From contig OZ023206.1 of NCBI GenBank assembly GCA_963995525.1, positions 42,701,178 through 42,765,177 on the forward strand: DNA of 64,000 nt, written 5' to 3'. The notes beneath the pieces are model-generated. The model searched no databases, had not been told where the DNA came from, and was given only the letters and a program-made list of their open reading frames with translations. Shown here piece after piece: positions 39,770 to 54,439 of the stretch. This DNA comes from Escarpia spicata. Taxonomy: Eukaryota; Annelida; Polychaeta; Sabellida; Siboglinidae. Both the position numbers and the translations under genes were made by a program. Every line of letters starts with the position of its first letter. The stretch's first letter is position 1.

Positions 39770-41073
39770 CACATAACTAGATTAACCACAAATGGGAATG
39801 CATGTTACCGTTTTATCTCCGTCACGTAAGTTACAAGAACATATTACGTAAGTTATAGGTGTGAAAACTCATCCCCATTTGATGTTTTATCTTGTCTAAA
39901 GCAGCAGTACATTCAGTACTCACGAGACAAACATGTCCCATGTCAAAGTGTTCGAACACAATTTATGCATATCACAGCATAACGGTATTTTAAGTGAACT
40001 TTTTTCGGCGGACGGATCCTTAATGTGGTCTTACCCCAAATAGATGTTTTGCATGTTACAAATCTTCACGAAGGCTAAACTGATATCAAGCTACACACAT
40101 AACTAGATTAACCACAAATGGGAATGCATGTTACCGTTTTATCTCCGTCACGTAAGTTACAAGAACATATTACGTAAGTTATAGGTGTGAAAACTTATCC
40201 CCATTTGATGTTTTATCTTGTCTAAAGCAGCAGTACATTCAGTACTCACGAGACAAACATGTCCCATGTCAAAGTGTTCGAACAAAATTTATGCATATCA
40301 CAGCATAACGGTATTTTAAGTGGACTTTTTTCGGCGGACGGATCCTTAATGTGGTCTTACCCCAAATAGATGTTTTGCATGTTACAAATCTTCACGAAGG
40401 CTAGACTGATATCAAGCTACACACATAACTAGATTAACCACAAATGGGAATGCATGTTACCGTTTTATCTCCGTCACGTAAGTTACAAGAACATATTACG
40501 TAAGTTATAGGTGTGAAAACTTATCCCCATTTGATGTTTTATCTTGTCTAAAGCAGCAGTACATTCAGTACTCACGAGACAAACATGTCCCATGTCAAAG
40601 TGTTCGAACACAATTTATGCATATCATAGCATAACGGTATTTTAAGTGAACTTTTTTCGGCGAACGGACCCTTAATGTGGTCTTACCCCAAATAGATGTT
40701 TTGCATGTTACAAATCTTCACGAAGGCTAGACTGATATCAAGGTACACACATAACTAGATTAACCACAAATGGGAATGCATGTTACCGTTTTATCTCCGT
40801 CACGTAAGTTACAAGAACATATTACGTAAGTTATAGGTGTGAAAATTCATCCCCATTTGATGTTTTATCTTGTCTAAAGCAGCAGTACATTCAGTACTCA
40901 CGAGACAAACATGTCCCATGTCAAAGTGTTCGAACACAATTTATGCATATCATAGCATAACGGTATTTTAAGTGAACTTTTTTCGGCGGACGGACCCTTA
41001 ATGTGGTCTTACCCCAAATAGATGTTTTGCATGTTACAAATCTTCACGAAGGCTAGACTGATATCAAGCTACA
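39770..41073 (+). repeat. Linker monomers M123-M126, first appearance of p206T/p248C types
   Basis: M123 has p309 A, M124 has p101 T. M125 has p101 T, p206 T, p228 A, p248 C and p322 G, with a private G to A at p242. M126 has p99 T, p206 T and p248 C. The p206 T with p248 C type had not occurred earlier in the window and becomes common to the right. Confidence 0.8.
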
Positions 41074-44000
41074 CACATAACTAGATTAACCACAAATGGG
41101 AATGCATGTTACCGTTTTATCTCCGTCACGTAAGTTACAAGATCATATTACGTAAGTTATAGGTGTGAAAACTTATCCCCATTTGATGTTTTATCTTGTC
41201 TAAAGCAGCAGTACATTCAGTACTCACGAGACAAACATGTCCCATGTCAAAGTGTTCGAAAAAAATTTATGCATATCACAGCATAACGGTATTTTAAGTG
41301 GACTTTTTTCGGCGGACGGATCCTTAATGTGGTCTTACCCCAAATAGATGTTTTGCATGTTACAAATCTTCACGAAGGCTAGACTGATATCAAGCTACAC
41401 ACATAACTAGATTAACCACAAATGGGAATGCATGTTACCGTTTTATCTCCGTCACGTAAGTTACAAGAACATATTACGTAAGTTATAGGTGTGAAAACTC
41501 ATCCCCATTTGATGTTTTATCTTGTCTAAAGCAGCAGTACATTCAGTACTCACGAGACAAACATGTCCCATGTCAAAGTGTTCGAACACAATTTATGCAT
41601 ATCACAGCATAACGGTATTTTAAGTGAACTTTTTTCGGCGGACGGATCCTTAATGTGGTCTTACCCCAAATAGATGTTTTGCATGTTACAAATCTTCACG
41701 AAGGCTAGACTGATATCAAGCTACACACATAACTAGATTAACCACAAATGGGAATGCATGTTACCGTTTTATCTCCGTCACGTAAGTTACAAGAACATAT
41801 TACGTAAGTTATAGGTGTGAAAACTCATCCCCATTTGATGTTTTATCTTGTCTAAAGCAGCAGTACATTCAGTACTCACGAGACAAACATGTCCCATGTC
41901 AAAGTGTTCGAACACAATTTATGCATATCACAGCATAACGGTATTTTAAGTGAACTTTTTTCGGCGGACGGATCCTTAATGTGGTCTTACCCCAAATAGA
42001 TGTTTTGCATGTTACAAATCTTCACGAAGGCTAGACTGATATCAAGCTACACACATAACTAGATTAACCACAAATGGGAATGCATGTTACCGTTTTATCT
42101 CCGTCACGTAAGTTACAAGAACATATTACGTAAGTTATAGGTGTGAAAACTTATCCCCATTTGATGTTTTATCTTGTCTAAAGCAGCAGTACATTCAGTA
42201 CTCACGAGACAAACATGTCCCATGTCAAAGTGTTCGAACACAATTTATGCATATCACAGCATAACGGTATTTTAAGTGGACTTTTTTCGGCGGACGGATC
42301 CTTAATGTGGTCTTACCCCAAATAGATGTTTTGCATGTTACAAATCTTCACGAAGGCTATACTGATATCAAGCTACACACATAACTAGATTAACCACAAA
42401 TGGGAATGCATGTTACCGTTTTATCTCCGTCACGTAAGTTACAAGAACATATTACGTAAGTTATAGGTGTGAAAACTTATCCCCATTTGATGTTTTATCT
42501 TGTCTAAAGCAGCAGTACATTCAGTACTCACGAGACAAACATGTCCCATGTCAAAGTGTTCGAACAAAATTTATGCATATCACAGCATAACGGTATTTTA
42601 AGTGGACTTTTTTCGGCGGACGGATCCTTAATGTGGTCTTACCCCAAATATATGTTTTGCATGTTACAAATCTTCACGAAGGCTAGACTGATATCAAGCT
42701 ACACACATAACTAGATTAACCACAAATGGGAATGCATGTTACCGTTTTATCTCCGTCACGTAAGTTACAAGAACATATTACGTAAGTTATAGGTGTGAAA
42801 ACTCATCCCCATTTGATGTTTTATCTTGTCTAAAGCAGCAGTACATTCAGTACTCACGAGACAAACATGTCCCATGTCAAAGTGTTCGAACAAAATTTAT
42901 GCATATCACAGCATAACGGTATTTTAAGTGGACTTTTTTCGGCGGACGGATCCTTAATGTGGTCTTACCCCAAATAGATGTTTTGCATGTTACAAATCTT
43001 CACGAAGGCTAGACTGATATCAAGCTACACACATAACTAGATTAACCACAAATGGGAATGCATGTTACCGTTTTATCTCCGTCACGTAAGTTACAAGATC
43101 ATATTACGTAAGTTATAGGTGTGAAAACTTATCCCCATTTGATGTTTTATCTTGTCTAAAGCAGCAGTACATTCAGTACTCACGAGACAAACATGTCCCA
43201 TGTCAAAGTTTTCGAAAAAAATTTATGCATATCACAGCATAACGGTATTTTAAGTGGACTTTTTTCGGCGGACGGATCCTTAATGTGGTCTTACCCCAAA
43301 TAGATGTTTTGCATGTTACAAATCTTCACGAAGGCTAGACTGATATCAAGCTACACACATAACTAGATTAACCACAAATGGGAATGCATGTTACCGTTTT
43401 ATCTCCGTCACGTAAGTTACAAGAACATATTACGTAAGTTATAGGTGTGAAAACTCATCCCCATTTGATGTTTTATCTTGTCTAAAGCAGCAGTACATTC
43501 AGTACTCACGAGACAAACATGTCCCATGTCAAAGTGTTCGAACACAATTTATGCATATCACAGCATAACGGTATTTTAAGTGAACTTTTTTCGGCGGACG
43601 GATCCTTAATGTGGTCTTACCCCAAATAGATGTTTTGCATGTTACAAATCTTCACGAAGGCTAGACTGATATCAAGCTACACACATAACTAGATTAACCA
43701 CACATGGGAATGCATGTTACCGTTTTATCTCCGTCACGTAAGTTACAAGAACATATTACGTAAGTTATAGGTGTGAAAACTTATCCCCATTTGATGTTTT
43801 ATCTTGTCTAAAGCAGCAGTACATTCAGTACTCACGAGACAAACATGTCCCATGTCAAAGTGTTCGAACACAATTTATGCATATCACAGCATAACGGTAT
43901 TTTAAGTGGACTTTTTTCGGCGGACGGATCCTTAATGTGGTCTTACCCCAAATAGATGTTTTGCATGTTACAAATCTTCACGAAGGCTATACTGATATCA

Positions 44001-44659
44001 AGCTACACACATAACTAGATTAACCACAAATGGGAATGCATGTTACCGTTTTATCTCCGTCACGTAAGTTACAAGAACATATTACGTAAGTTATAGGTGT
44101 GAAAACTTATCCCCATTTGATGTTTTATCTTGTCTAAAGCAGCAGTACATTCAGTACTCACGAGACAAACATGTCCCATGTCAAAGTGTTCGAACAAAAT
44201 TTATGCATATCACAGCATAACGGTATTTTAAGTGGACTTTTTTCGGCGGACGGATCCTTAATGTGGTCTTACCCCAAATATATGTTTTGCATGTTACAAA
44301 TCTTCACGAAGGCTAGACTGATATCAAGCTACACACATAACTAGATTAACCACAAATGGGAATGCATGTTACCGTTTTATCTCCGTCACGTAAGTTACAA
44401 GAACATATTACGTAAGTTATAGGTGTGAAAACTCATCCCCATTTGATGTTTTATCTTGTCTAAAGCAGCAGTACATTCAGTACTCACGAGACAAACATGT
44501 CCCATGTCAAAGTGTTCGAACAAAATTTATGCATATCACAGCATAACGGTATTTTAAGTGGACTTTTTTCGGCGGACGGATCCTTAATGTGGTCTTACCC
44601 CAAATAGATGTTTTGCATGTTACAAATCTTCACGAAGGCTAGACTGATATCAAGCTACA
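41074..44659 (+). repeat. Five/six-monomer HOR, M127-M132 and M133-M137
   Basis: M127 and M133 both have p70 T, p101 T and p188 A (a run of seven A). They are followed by p190 C/p228 A copies (two in the first block, M128 and M129; one in the second, M134), then p101 T/p190 C/p228 G/p309 T (M130, M135), p101 T/p274 T (M131, M136) and plain p274 G (M132, M137). The blocks are 41074-43029 (six) and 43030-44659 (five). M128/M129 is a likely single duplication. M133 adds G to T at p181, and M135 A to C at p22. Confidence 0.85.
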
Positions 44660-46941
44660 CACATAACTAGATTAACCACAAATGGGAATGCATGTTACCG
44701 TTTTATCTCCGTCACGTAAGTTACAAGAACATATTACGTAAGTTATAGGTGTGAAAACTTATCCCCATTTGATGTTTTATCTTGTCTAAAGCAGCAGTAC
44801 ATTCAGTACTCACGAGACAAACATGTCCCATGTCAAAGTGTTCGAACAAAATTTATGCATATCACAGCATAACGGTATTTTAAGTGGACTTTTTTCGGCG
44901 GACGGATCCTTAAGGTGGTCTTACCCCAAATATATGTTTTGCATGTTACAAATCTTCACGAAGGCTAGACTGATATCAAACTACACACATAACTAGATTA
45001 ACCACAAATGGGAATGCATGTTACCGTTTTATCTCCGTCACGTAAGTTACAAGAACATATTACGTAAGTTATAGGTGTGAAAACTTATCCCCATTTGATG
45101 TTTTATCTTGTCTAAAGCAGCAGTACATTCAGTACTCACGAGACAAACATGTCCCATGTCAAAGTGTTCGAACACAATTTATGCATATCATAGCATAACG
45201 GTATTTTAAGTGAACTTTTTTCGGCGGACGGACCCTTAATGTGGTCTTACCCCAAATAGATGTTTTGCATGTTACAAATCTTCACGAAGGCTAGACTGAT
45301 ATCAAGGTACACACATAACTAGATTAACCACAAATGGGAATGCATGTTACCGTTTTATCTCCGTCACGTAAGTTACAAGAACATATTACGTAAGTTATAG
45401 GTGTGAAAACTCATCCCCATTTGATGTTTTATCTTGTCTAAAGCAGCAGTACATTCAGTACTCACGAGACAAACATGTCCCATGTCAAAGTGTTCGAACA
45501 CAATTTATGCATATCATAGCATAACGGTATTTTAAGTGAACTTTTTTCGGCGGACGGATCCTTAATGTGGTCTTACCCCAAATAGATGTTTTGCATGTTA
45601 CAAATCTTCACGAAGGCTAGACTGATATCAAGCTACACATATAACTAGATTAACCACAAATGGGAATGCATGTTACCGTTTTATCTCCGTCACGTAAGTT
45701 ACAAGAACATATTACGTAAGTTATAGGTGTGAAAACTCATCCCCATTTGATGTTTTATCTTGTCTAAAGCAGCAGTACATTCAGTACTCACGAGACAAAC
45801 ATGTCCCATGTCAAAGTGTTCGAACAAAATTTATGCATATCACAGCATAACGGTATTTTAAGTGGACTTTTTTCGGCGGACGGATCCTTAATGTGGTCTT
45901 ACCCCAAATATATGTTTTGCATGTTACAAATCTTCACGAAGGCTAGACTGATATCAAGCTACACACATAACTAGATTAACCACAAATGGGAATGCATGTT
46001 ACCGTTTTATCTCCGTCACGTAAGTTACAAGAACATATTACGTAAGTTATAGGTGTGAAAATTCATCCCCATTTGATGTTTTATCTTGTCTAAAGCAGCA
46101 GTACATTCAGTACTCACGAGACAAACATGTCCCATGTCAAAGTGTTCGGACAAAATTTATGCATATCACAGCATAACGGTATTTTAAGTGGACTTTTTTC
46201 GGCGGACGGATCCTTAATGTGGTCTTACCCCAAATATATGTTTTGCATGTTACAAATCTTCACGAAGGCTAGACTGATATCAAGCTACACACATAACTAG
46301 ATTAACCACAAATGGGAATGCATGTTACCGTTTTATCTCCGTCACGTAAGTTACAAGAACATATTACGTAAGTTATAGGTGTGAAAACTCATCCCCATTT
46401 GATGTTTTATCTTGTCTAAAGCAGCAGTACATTCAGTACTCACGAGACAAACATGTCCCATGTCAAAGTGTTCGAACACAATTTATGCATATCACAGCAT
46501 AACGGTATTTTAAGTGAACTTTTTTCGGCGGACGGATCCTTAATGTGGTCTTACCCCAAATATATGTTTTGCATGTTACAAATCTTCACGAAGGCTAGAC
46601 TGATATCAAACTACACACATAACTAGATTAACCACAAATGGGAATGCATGTTACCGTTTTATCTCCGTCACGTAAGTTACAAGAACATATTACGTAAGTT
46701 ATAGGTGTGAAAACTTATCCCCATTTGATGTTTTATCTTGTCTAAAGCAGCAGTACATTCAGTACTCACGAGACAAACATGTCCCATGTCAAAGTGTTCG
46801 AACAAAATTTATGCATATCACAGCATAACGGTATTTTAAGTGGACTTTTTTCGGCGGACGGATCCTTAATGTGGTCTTACCCCAAATATATGTTTTGCAT
46901 GTTACAAATCTTCACGAAGGCTAGACTGATATCAAGCTACA
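44660..46941 (+). repeat. HOR copy 1 of domain 5, M138-M144 (seven monomers)
   Basis: M138 has p255 G and p321 A; M139 p206 T, p248 C and p322 G; M140 p206 T with normal p248; M141 starts CACATATAAC... in place of CACACATAAC; M142 p99 T with p187 G beside an AC core (TTCGGACAAA); M143 p190 C, p228 A and p321 A; M144 p101 T and p274 T. Length 2282 bp. Confidence 0.85.
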
Positions 46942-49223
46942 CACATAACTAGATTAACCACAAATGGGAATGCATGTTACCGTTTTATCTCCGTCACGTA
47001 AGTTACAAGAACATATTACGTAAGTTATAGGTGTGAAAACTTATCCCCATTTGATGTTTTATCTTGTCTAAAGCAGCAGTACATTCAGTACTCACGAGAC
47101 AAACATGTCCCATGTCAAAGTGTTCGAACAAAATTTATGCATATCACAGCATAACGGTATTTTAAGTGGACTTTTTTCGGCGGACGGATCCTTAAGGTGG
47201 TCTTACCCCAAATATATGTTTTGCATGTTACAAATCTTCACGAAGGCTAGACTGATATCAAACTACACACATAACTAGATTAACCACAAATGGGAATGCA
47301 TGTTACCGTTTTATCTCCGTCACGTAAGTTACAAGAACATATTACGTAAGTTATAGGTGTGAAAACTTATCCCCATTTGATGTTTTATCTTGTCTAAAGC
47401 AGCAGTACATTCAGTACTCACGAGACAAACATGTCCCATGTCAAAGTGTTCGAACACAATTTATGCATATCATAGCATAACGGTATTTTAAGTGAACTTT
47501 TTTCGGCGGACGGATCCTTAATGTGGTCTTACCCCAAATAGATGTTTTGCATGTTACAAATCTTCACGAAGGCTAGACTGATATCAAGCTACACATATAA
47601 CTAGATTAACCACAAATGGGAATGCATGTTACCGTTTTATCTCCGTCACGTAAGTTACAAGAACATATTACGTAAGTTATAGGTGTGAAAACTCATCCCC
47701 ATTTGATGTTTTATCTTGTCTAAAGCAGCAGTACATTCAGTACTCACGAGACAAACATGTCCCATGTCAAAGTGTTCGAACAAAATTTATGCATATCACA
47801 GCATAACGGTATTTTAAGTGGACTTTTTTCGGCGGACGGATCCTTAATGTGGTCTTACCCCAAATATATGTTTTGCATGTTACAAATCTTCACGAAGGCT
47901 AGACTGATATCAAGCTACACACATAACTAGATTAACCACAAATGGGAATGCATGTTACCGTTTTATCTCCGTCACGTAAGTTACAAGAACATATTACGTA
48001 AGTTATAGGTGTGAAAATTCATCCCCATTTGATGTTTTATCTTGTCTAAAGCAGCAGTACATTCAGTACTCACGAGACAAACATGTCCCATGTCAAAGTG
48101 TTCGGACAAAATTTATGCATATCACAGCATAACGGTATTTTAAGTGGACTTTTTTCGGCGGACGGATCCTTAATGTGGTCTTACCCCAAATATATGTTTT
48201 GCATGTTACAAATCTTCACGAAGGCTAGACTGATATCAAGCTACACACATAACTAGATTAACCACAAATGGGAATGCATGTTACCGTTTTATCTCCGTCA
48301 CGTAAGTTACAAGAACATATTACGTAAGTTATAGGTGTGAAAACTCATCCCCATTTGATGTTTTATCTTGTCTAAAGCAGCAGTACATTCAGTACTCACG
48401 AGACAAACATGTCCCATGTCAAAGTGTTCGAACACAATTTATGCATATCACAGCATAACGGTATTTTAAGTGAACTTTTTTCGGCGGACGGATCCTTAAT
48501 GTGGTCTTACCCCAAATAGATGTTTTGCATGTTACAAATCTTCACGAAGGCTAGACTGATATCAAACTACACACATAACTAGATTAACCACAAATGGGAA
48601 TGCATGTTACCGTTTTATCTCCGTCACGTAAGTTACAAGAACATATTACGTAAGTTATAGGTGTGAAAACTTATCCCCATTTGATGTTTTATCTTGTCTA
48701 AAGCAGCAGTACATTCAGTACTCACGAGACAAACATGTCCCATGTCAAAGTGTTCGAACAAAATTTATGCATATCACAGCATAACGGTATTTTAAGTGGA
48801 CTTTTTTCGGCGGACGGATCCTTAATGTGGTCTTACCCCAAATAGATGTTTTGCATGTTACAAATCTTCACGAAGGCTAGACTGATATCAAGCTACACAC
48901 ATAACTAGATTAACCACAAATGGGAATGCATGTTACCGTTTTATCTCCGTCACGTAAGTTACAAGAACATATTACGTAAGTTATAGGTGTGAAAACTTAT
49001 CCCCATTTGATGTTTTATCTTGTCTAAAGCAGCAGTACATTCAGTACTCACGAGACAAACATGTCCCATGTCAAAGTGTTCGAACAAAATTTATGCATAT
49101 CACAGCATAACGGTATTTTAAGTGGACTTTTTTCGGCGGACGGATCCTTAATGTGGTCTTACCCCAAATATATGTTTTGCATGTTACAAATCTTCACGAA
49201 GGCTAGACTGATATCAAGCTACA
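46942..49223 (+). repeat. HOR copy 2 of domain 5, M145-M151 (seven monomers)
   Basis: It follows copy 1 but has one monomer, M146, in place of M139 and M140, and two monomers, M150 (p274 G) and M151 (p274 T), in place of M144. The p99 T plus TTCGGACAAA monomer recurs as M148. The length is again 2282 bp because one loss and one gain cancel. Confidence 0.85.
47268..47593 (+). repeat. Hybrid monomer M146 (M139-type left, M140-type right)
   Basis: M146 has p101 T as in M139 but p248 T, p322 C and the ACACATATAAC junction as in M140; both parents share p206 T and p228 A. M153 (49550-49875) is the same hybrid in HOR copy 3. The exchange point lies between p101 and p248 and removes one unit. HOR copies 4 and 5 keep the unmerged pair (M159/M160 and M164/M165). 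Confidence 0.75.
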
Positions 49224-51179
49224 CACATAACTAGATTAACCACAAATGGGAATGCATGTTACCGTTTTATCTCCGTCACGTAAGTTACAAGAACATATTA
49301 CGTAAGTTATAGGTGTGAAAACTTATCCCCATTTGATGTTTTATCTTGTCTAAAGCAGCAGTACATTCAGTACTCACGAGACAAACATGTCCCATGTCAA
49401 AGTGTTCGAACAAAATTTATGCATATCACAGCATAACGGTATTTTAAGTGGACTTTTTTCGGCGGACGGATCCTTAAGGTGGTCTTACCCCAAATATATG
49501 TTTTGCATGTTACAAATCTTCACGAAGGCTAGACTGATATCAAACTACACACATAACTAGATTAACCACAAATGGGAATGCATGTTACCGTTTTATCTCC
49601 GTCACGTAAGTTACAAGAACATATTACGTAAGTTATAGGTGTGAAAACTTATCCCCATTTGATGTTTTATCTTGTCTAAAGCAGCAGTACATTCAGTACT
49701 CACGAGACAAACATGTCCCATGTCAAAGTGTTCGAACACAATTTATGCATATCATAGCATAACGGTATTTTAAGTGAACTTTTTTCGGCGGACGGATCCT
49801 TAATGTGGTCTTACCCCAAATAGATGTTTTGCATGTTACAAATCTTCACGAAGGCTAGACTGATATCAAGCTACACATATAACTAGATTAACCACAAATG
49901 GGAATGCATGTTACCGTTTTATCTCCGTCACGTAAGTTACAAGAACATATTACGTAAGTTATAGGTGTGAAAACTCATCCCCATTTGATGTTTTATCTTG
50001 TCTAAAGCAGCAGTACATTCAGTACTCACGAGACAAACATGTCCCATGTCAAAGTGTTCGAACAAAATTTATGCATATCACAGCATAACGGTATTTTAAG
50101 TGGACTTTTTTCGGCGGACGGATCCTTAATGTGGTCTTACCCCAAATATATGTTTTGCATGTTACAAATCTTCACGAAGGCTAGACTGATATCAAGCTAC
50201 ACACATAACTAGATTAACCACAAATGGGAATGCATGTTACCGTTTTATCTCCGTCACGTAAGTTACAAGAACATATTACGTAAGTTATAGGTGTGAAAAT
50301 TCATCCCCATTTGATGTTTTATCTTGTCTAAAGCAGCAGTACATTCAGTACTCACGAGACAAACATGTCCCATGTCAAAGTGTTCGGACAAAATTTATGC
50401 ATATCACAGCATAACGGTATTTTAAGTGGACTTTTTTCGGCGGACGGATCCTTAATGTGGTCTTACCCCAAATATATGTTTTGCATGTTACAAATCTTCA
50501 CGAAGGCTAGACTGATATCAAGCTACACACATAACTAGATTAACCACAAATGGGAATGCATGTTACCGTTTTATCTCCGTCACGTAAGTTACAAGAACAT
50601 ATTACGTAAGTTATAGGTGTGAAAACTCATCCCTATTTGATGTTTTATCTTGTCTAAAGCAGCAGTACATTCAGTACTCACGAGACAAACATGTCCCATG
50701 TCAAAGTGTTCGAACACAATTTATGCATATCACAGCATAACGGTATTTTAAGTGAACTTTTTTCGGCGGACGGATCCTTAATGTGGTCTTACCCCAAATA
50801 GATGTTTTGCATGTTACAAATCTTCACGAAGGCTAGACTGATATCAAACTACACACATAACTAGATTAACCACAAATGGGAATGCATGTTACCGTTTTAT
50901 CTCCGTCACGTAAGTTACAAGAACATATTACGTAAGTTATAGGTGTGAAAACTTATCCCCATTTGATGTTTTATCTTGTCTAAAGCAGCAGTACATTCAG
51001 TACTCACGAGACAAACATGTCCCATGTCAAAGTGTTCGAACAAAATTTATGCATATCACAGCATAACGGTATTTTAAGTGGACTTTTTTCGGCGGACGGA
51101 TCCTTAATGTGGTCTTACCCCAAATAGATGTTTTGCATGTTACAAATCTTCACGAAGGCTAGACTGATATCAAGCTACA
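49224..51179 (+). repeat. HOR copy 3 of domain 5, M152-M157 (six monomers)
   Basis: M152-M157 match M145-M150 in order, 2282 bp downstream, including the hybrid M153 and the p99 T monomer M155. M156 adds a private C to T at p107. The counterpart of M151 is missing. Length 1956 bp. Confidence 0.85.
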
Positions 51180-54100
51180 CACATAACTAGATTAACCACA
51201 AATGGGAATGCATGTTACCGTTTTATCTCCGTCACGTAAGTTACAAGAACATATTACGTAAGTTATAGGTGTGAAAACTTATCCCCATTTGATGTTTTAT
51301 CTTGTCTAAAGCAGCAGTACATTCAGTACTCACGAGACAAACATGTCCCATGTCAAAGTGTTCGAACAAAATTTATGCATATCACAGCATAACGGTATTT
51401 TAAGTGGACTTTTTTCGGCGGACGGATCCTTAAGGTGGTCTTACCCCAAATATATGTTTTGCATGTTACAAATCTTCACGAAGGCTAGACTGATATCAAA
51501 CTACACACATAACTAGATTAACCACAAATGGGAATGCATGTTACCGTTTTATCTCCGTCACGTAAGTTACAAGAACATATTACGTAAGTTATAGGTGTGA
51601 AAACTTATCCCCATTTGATGTTTTATCTTGTCTAAAGCAGCAGTACATTCAGTACTCACGAGACAAACATGTCCCATGTCAAAGTGTTCGAACACAATTT
51701 ATGCATATCATAGCATAACGGTATTTTAAGTGAACTTTTTTCGGCGGACGGACCCTTAATGTGGTCTTACCCCAAATAGATGTTTTGCATGTTACAAATC
51801 TTCACGAAGGCTAGACTGATATCAAGGTACACACATAACTAGATTAACCACAAATGGGAATGCATGTTACCGTTTTATCTCCGTCACGTAAGTTACAAGA
51901 ACATATTACGTAAGTTATAGGTGTGAAAACTCATCCCCATTTGATGTTTTATCTTGTCTAAAGCAGCAGTACATTCAGTACTCACGAGACAAACATGTCC
52001 CATGTCAAAGTGTTCGAACACAATTTATGCATATCATAGCATAACGGTATTTTAAGTGAACTTTTTTCGGCGGACGGATCCTTAATGTGGTCTTACCCCA
52101 AATAGATGTTTTGCATGTTACAAATCTTCACGAAGGCTAGACTGATATCAAGCTACACATATAACTAGATTAACCACAAATGGGAATGCATGTTACCGTT
52201 TTATCTCTGTCACGTAAGTTACAAGAACATATTACGTAAGTTATAGGTGTGAAAACTCATCCCCATTTGATGTTTTATCTTGTCTAAAGCAGCAGTACAT
52301 TCAGTACTCACGAGACAAACATGTCCCATGTCAAAGTGTTCGAACCAAATTTATGCATATCACAGCATAACGGTATTTTAAGTGGACTTTTTTCGGCGGA
52401 CGGATCCTTAATGTGGTCTTACCCCAAATATATGTTTTGCATGTTACAAATCTTCACGAAGGCTAGACTGATATCAAGCGACACACATAACTAGATTAAC
52501 CACAAATGGGAATGCATGTTACCGTTTTATCTCCGTCACGTAAGTTACAAGAACATATTACGTAAGTTATAGGTGTGAAAATTCATCCCCATTTGATGTT
52601 TTATCTTGTCTAAAGCAGCAGTACATTCAGTACTCACGAGACAAACATGTCCCATGTCAAAGTGTTCGAACAAAATGTATGCATATCACAGCATAACGGT
52701 ATTTTAAGTGGACTTTTTTCGGCGGACGGATCCTTAATGTGGTCTTACCCCAAATATATGTTTTGCATGTTACAAATCTTCACGAAGGCTAGACTGATAT
52801 CAAGCTACACACATAACTAGATTAACCACAAATGGGAATGCATGTTACCGTTTTATCTCCGTCACGTAAGTTACAAGAACATATTACGTAAGTTATAGGT
52901 GTGAAAACTTATCCCCATTTGATGTTTTATCTTGTCTAAAGCAGCAGTACATTCAGTACTCACGAGACAAACATGTCCCATGTCAAAGTGTTCGAACAAA
53001 ATTTATGCATATCACAGCATAACGGTATTTTAAGTGGACTTTTTTCGGCGGACGGATCCTTAAGGTGGTCTTACCCCAAATATATGTTTTGCATGTTACA
53101 AATCTTCACGAAGGCTAGACTGATATCAAACTACACACATAACTAGATTAACCACAAATGGGAATGCATGTTACCGTTTTATCTCCGTCACGTAAGTTAC
53201 AAGAACATATTACGTAAGTTATAGGTGTGAAAACTTATCCCCATTTGATGTTTTATCTTGTCTAAAGCAGCAGTACATTCAGTACTCACGAGACAAACAT
53301 GTCCCATGTCAAAGTGTTCGAACACAATTTATGCATATCATAGCATAACGGTATTTTAAGTGAACTTTTTTCGGCGGACGGACCCTTAATGTGGTCTTAC
53401 CCCAAATAGATGTTTTGCATGTTACAAATCTTCACGAAGGCTAGACTGATATCAAGGTACACACATAACTAGATTAACCACAAATGGGAATGCATGTTAC
53501 CGTTTTATCTCCGTCACGTAAGTTACAAGAACATATTACGTAAGTTATAGGTGTGAAAACTCATCCCCATTTGATGTTTTATCTTGTCTAAAGCAGCAGT
53601 ACATTCAGTACTCACGAGACAAACATGTCCCATGTCAAAGTGTTCGAACACAATTTATGCATATCATAGCATAACGGTATTTTAAGTGAACTTTTTTCGG
53701 CGGACGGATCCTTAATGTGGTCTTACCCCAAATAGATGTTTTGCATGTTACAAATCTTCACGAAGGCTAGACTGATATCAAGCTACACATATAACTAGAT
53801 TAACCACAAATGGGAATGCATGTTACCGTTTTATCTCTGTCACGTAAGTTACAAGAACATATTACGTAAGTTATAGGTGTGAAAACTCATCCCCATTTGA
53901 TGTTTTATCTTGTCTAAAGCAGCAGTACATTCAGTACTCACGAGACAAACATGTCCCATGTCAAAGTGTTCGAACCAAATTTATGCATATCACAGCATAA
54001 CGGTATTTTAAGTGGACTTTTTTCGGCGGACGGATCCTTAATGTGGTCTTACCCCAAATATATGTTTTGCATGTTACAAATCTTCACGAAGGCTAGACTG

Positions 54101-54439
54101 ATATCAAGCGACACACATAACTAGATTAACCACAAATGGGAATGCATGTTACCGTTTTATCTCCGTCACGTAAGTTACAAGAACATATTACGTAAGTTAT
54201 AGGTGTGAAAATTCATCCCCATTTGATGTTTTATCTTGTCTAAAGCAGCAGTACATTCAGTACTCACGAGACAAACATGTCCCATGTCAAAGTGTTCGAA
54301 CAAAATGTATGCATATCACAGCATAACGGTATTTTAAGTGGACTTTTTTCGGCGGACGGATCCTTAATGTGGTCTTACCCCAAATATATGTTTTGCATGT
54401 TACAAATCTTCACGAAGGCTAGACTGATATCAAGCTACA
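51180..54439 (+). repeat. 1630-bp tandem duplication, M158-M162 and M163-M167
   Basis: Five monomers at 51180-52809 are repeated at 52810-54439, offset exactly 1630 bp. Marks shared and not seen elsewhere in this combination are C to T at p51 (CTCTGTCAC), p189 C with p228 G, T to G at p323 (AAGCGACAC), and p99 T with p194 G. I noticed no difference between the two copies, so this looks like the most recent large duplication in the window. Homology stops at M168, which differs from M163. Confidence 0.85.
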
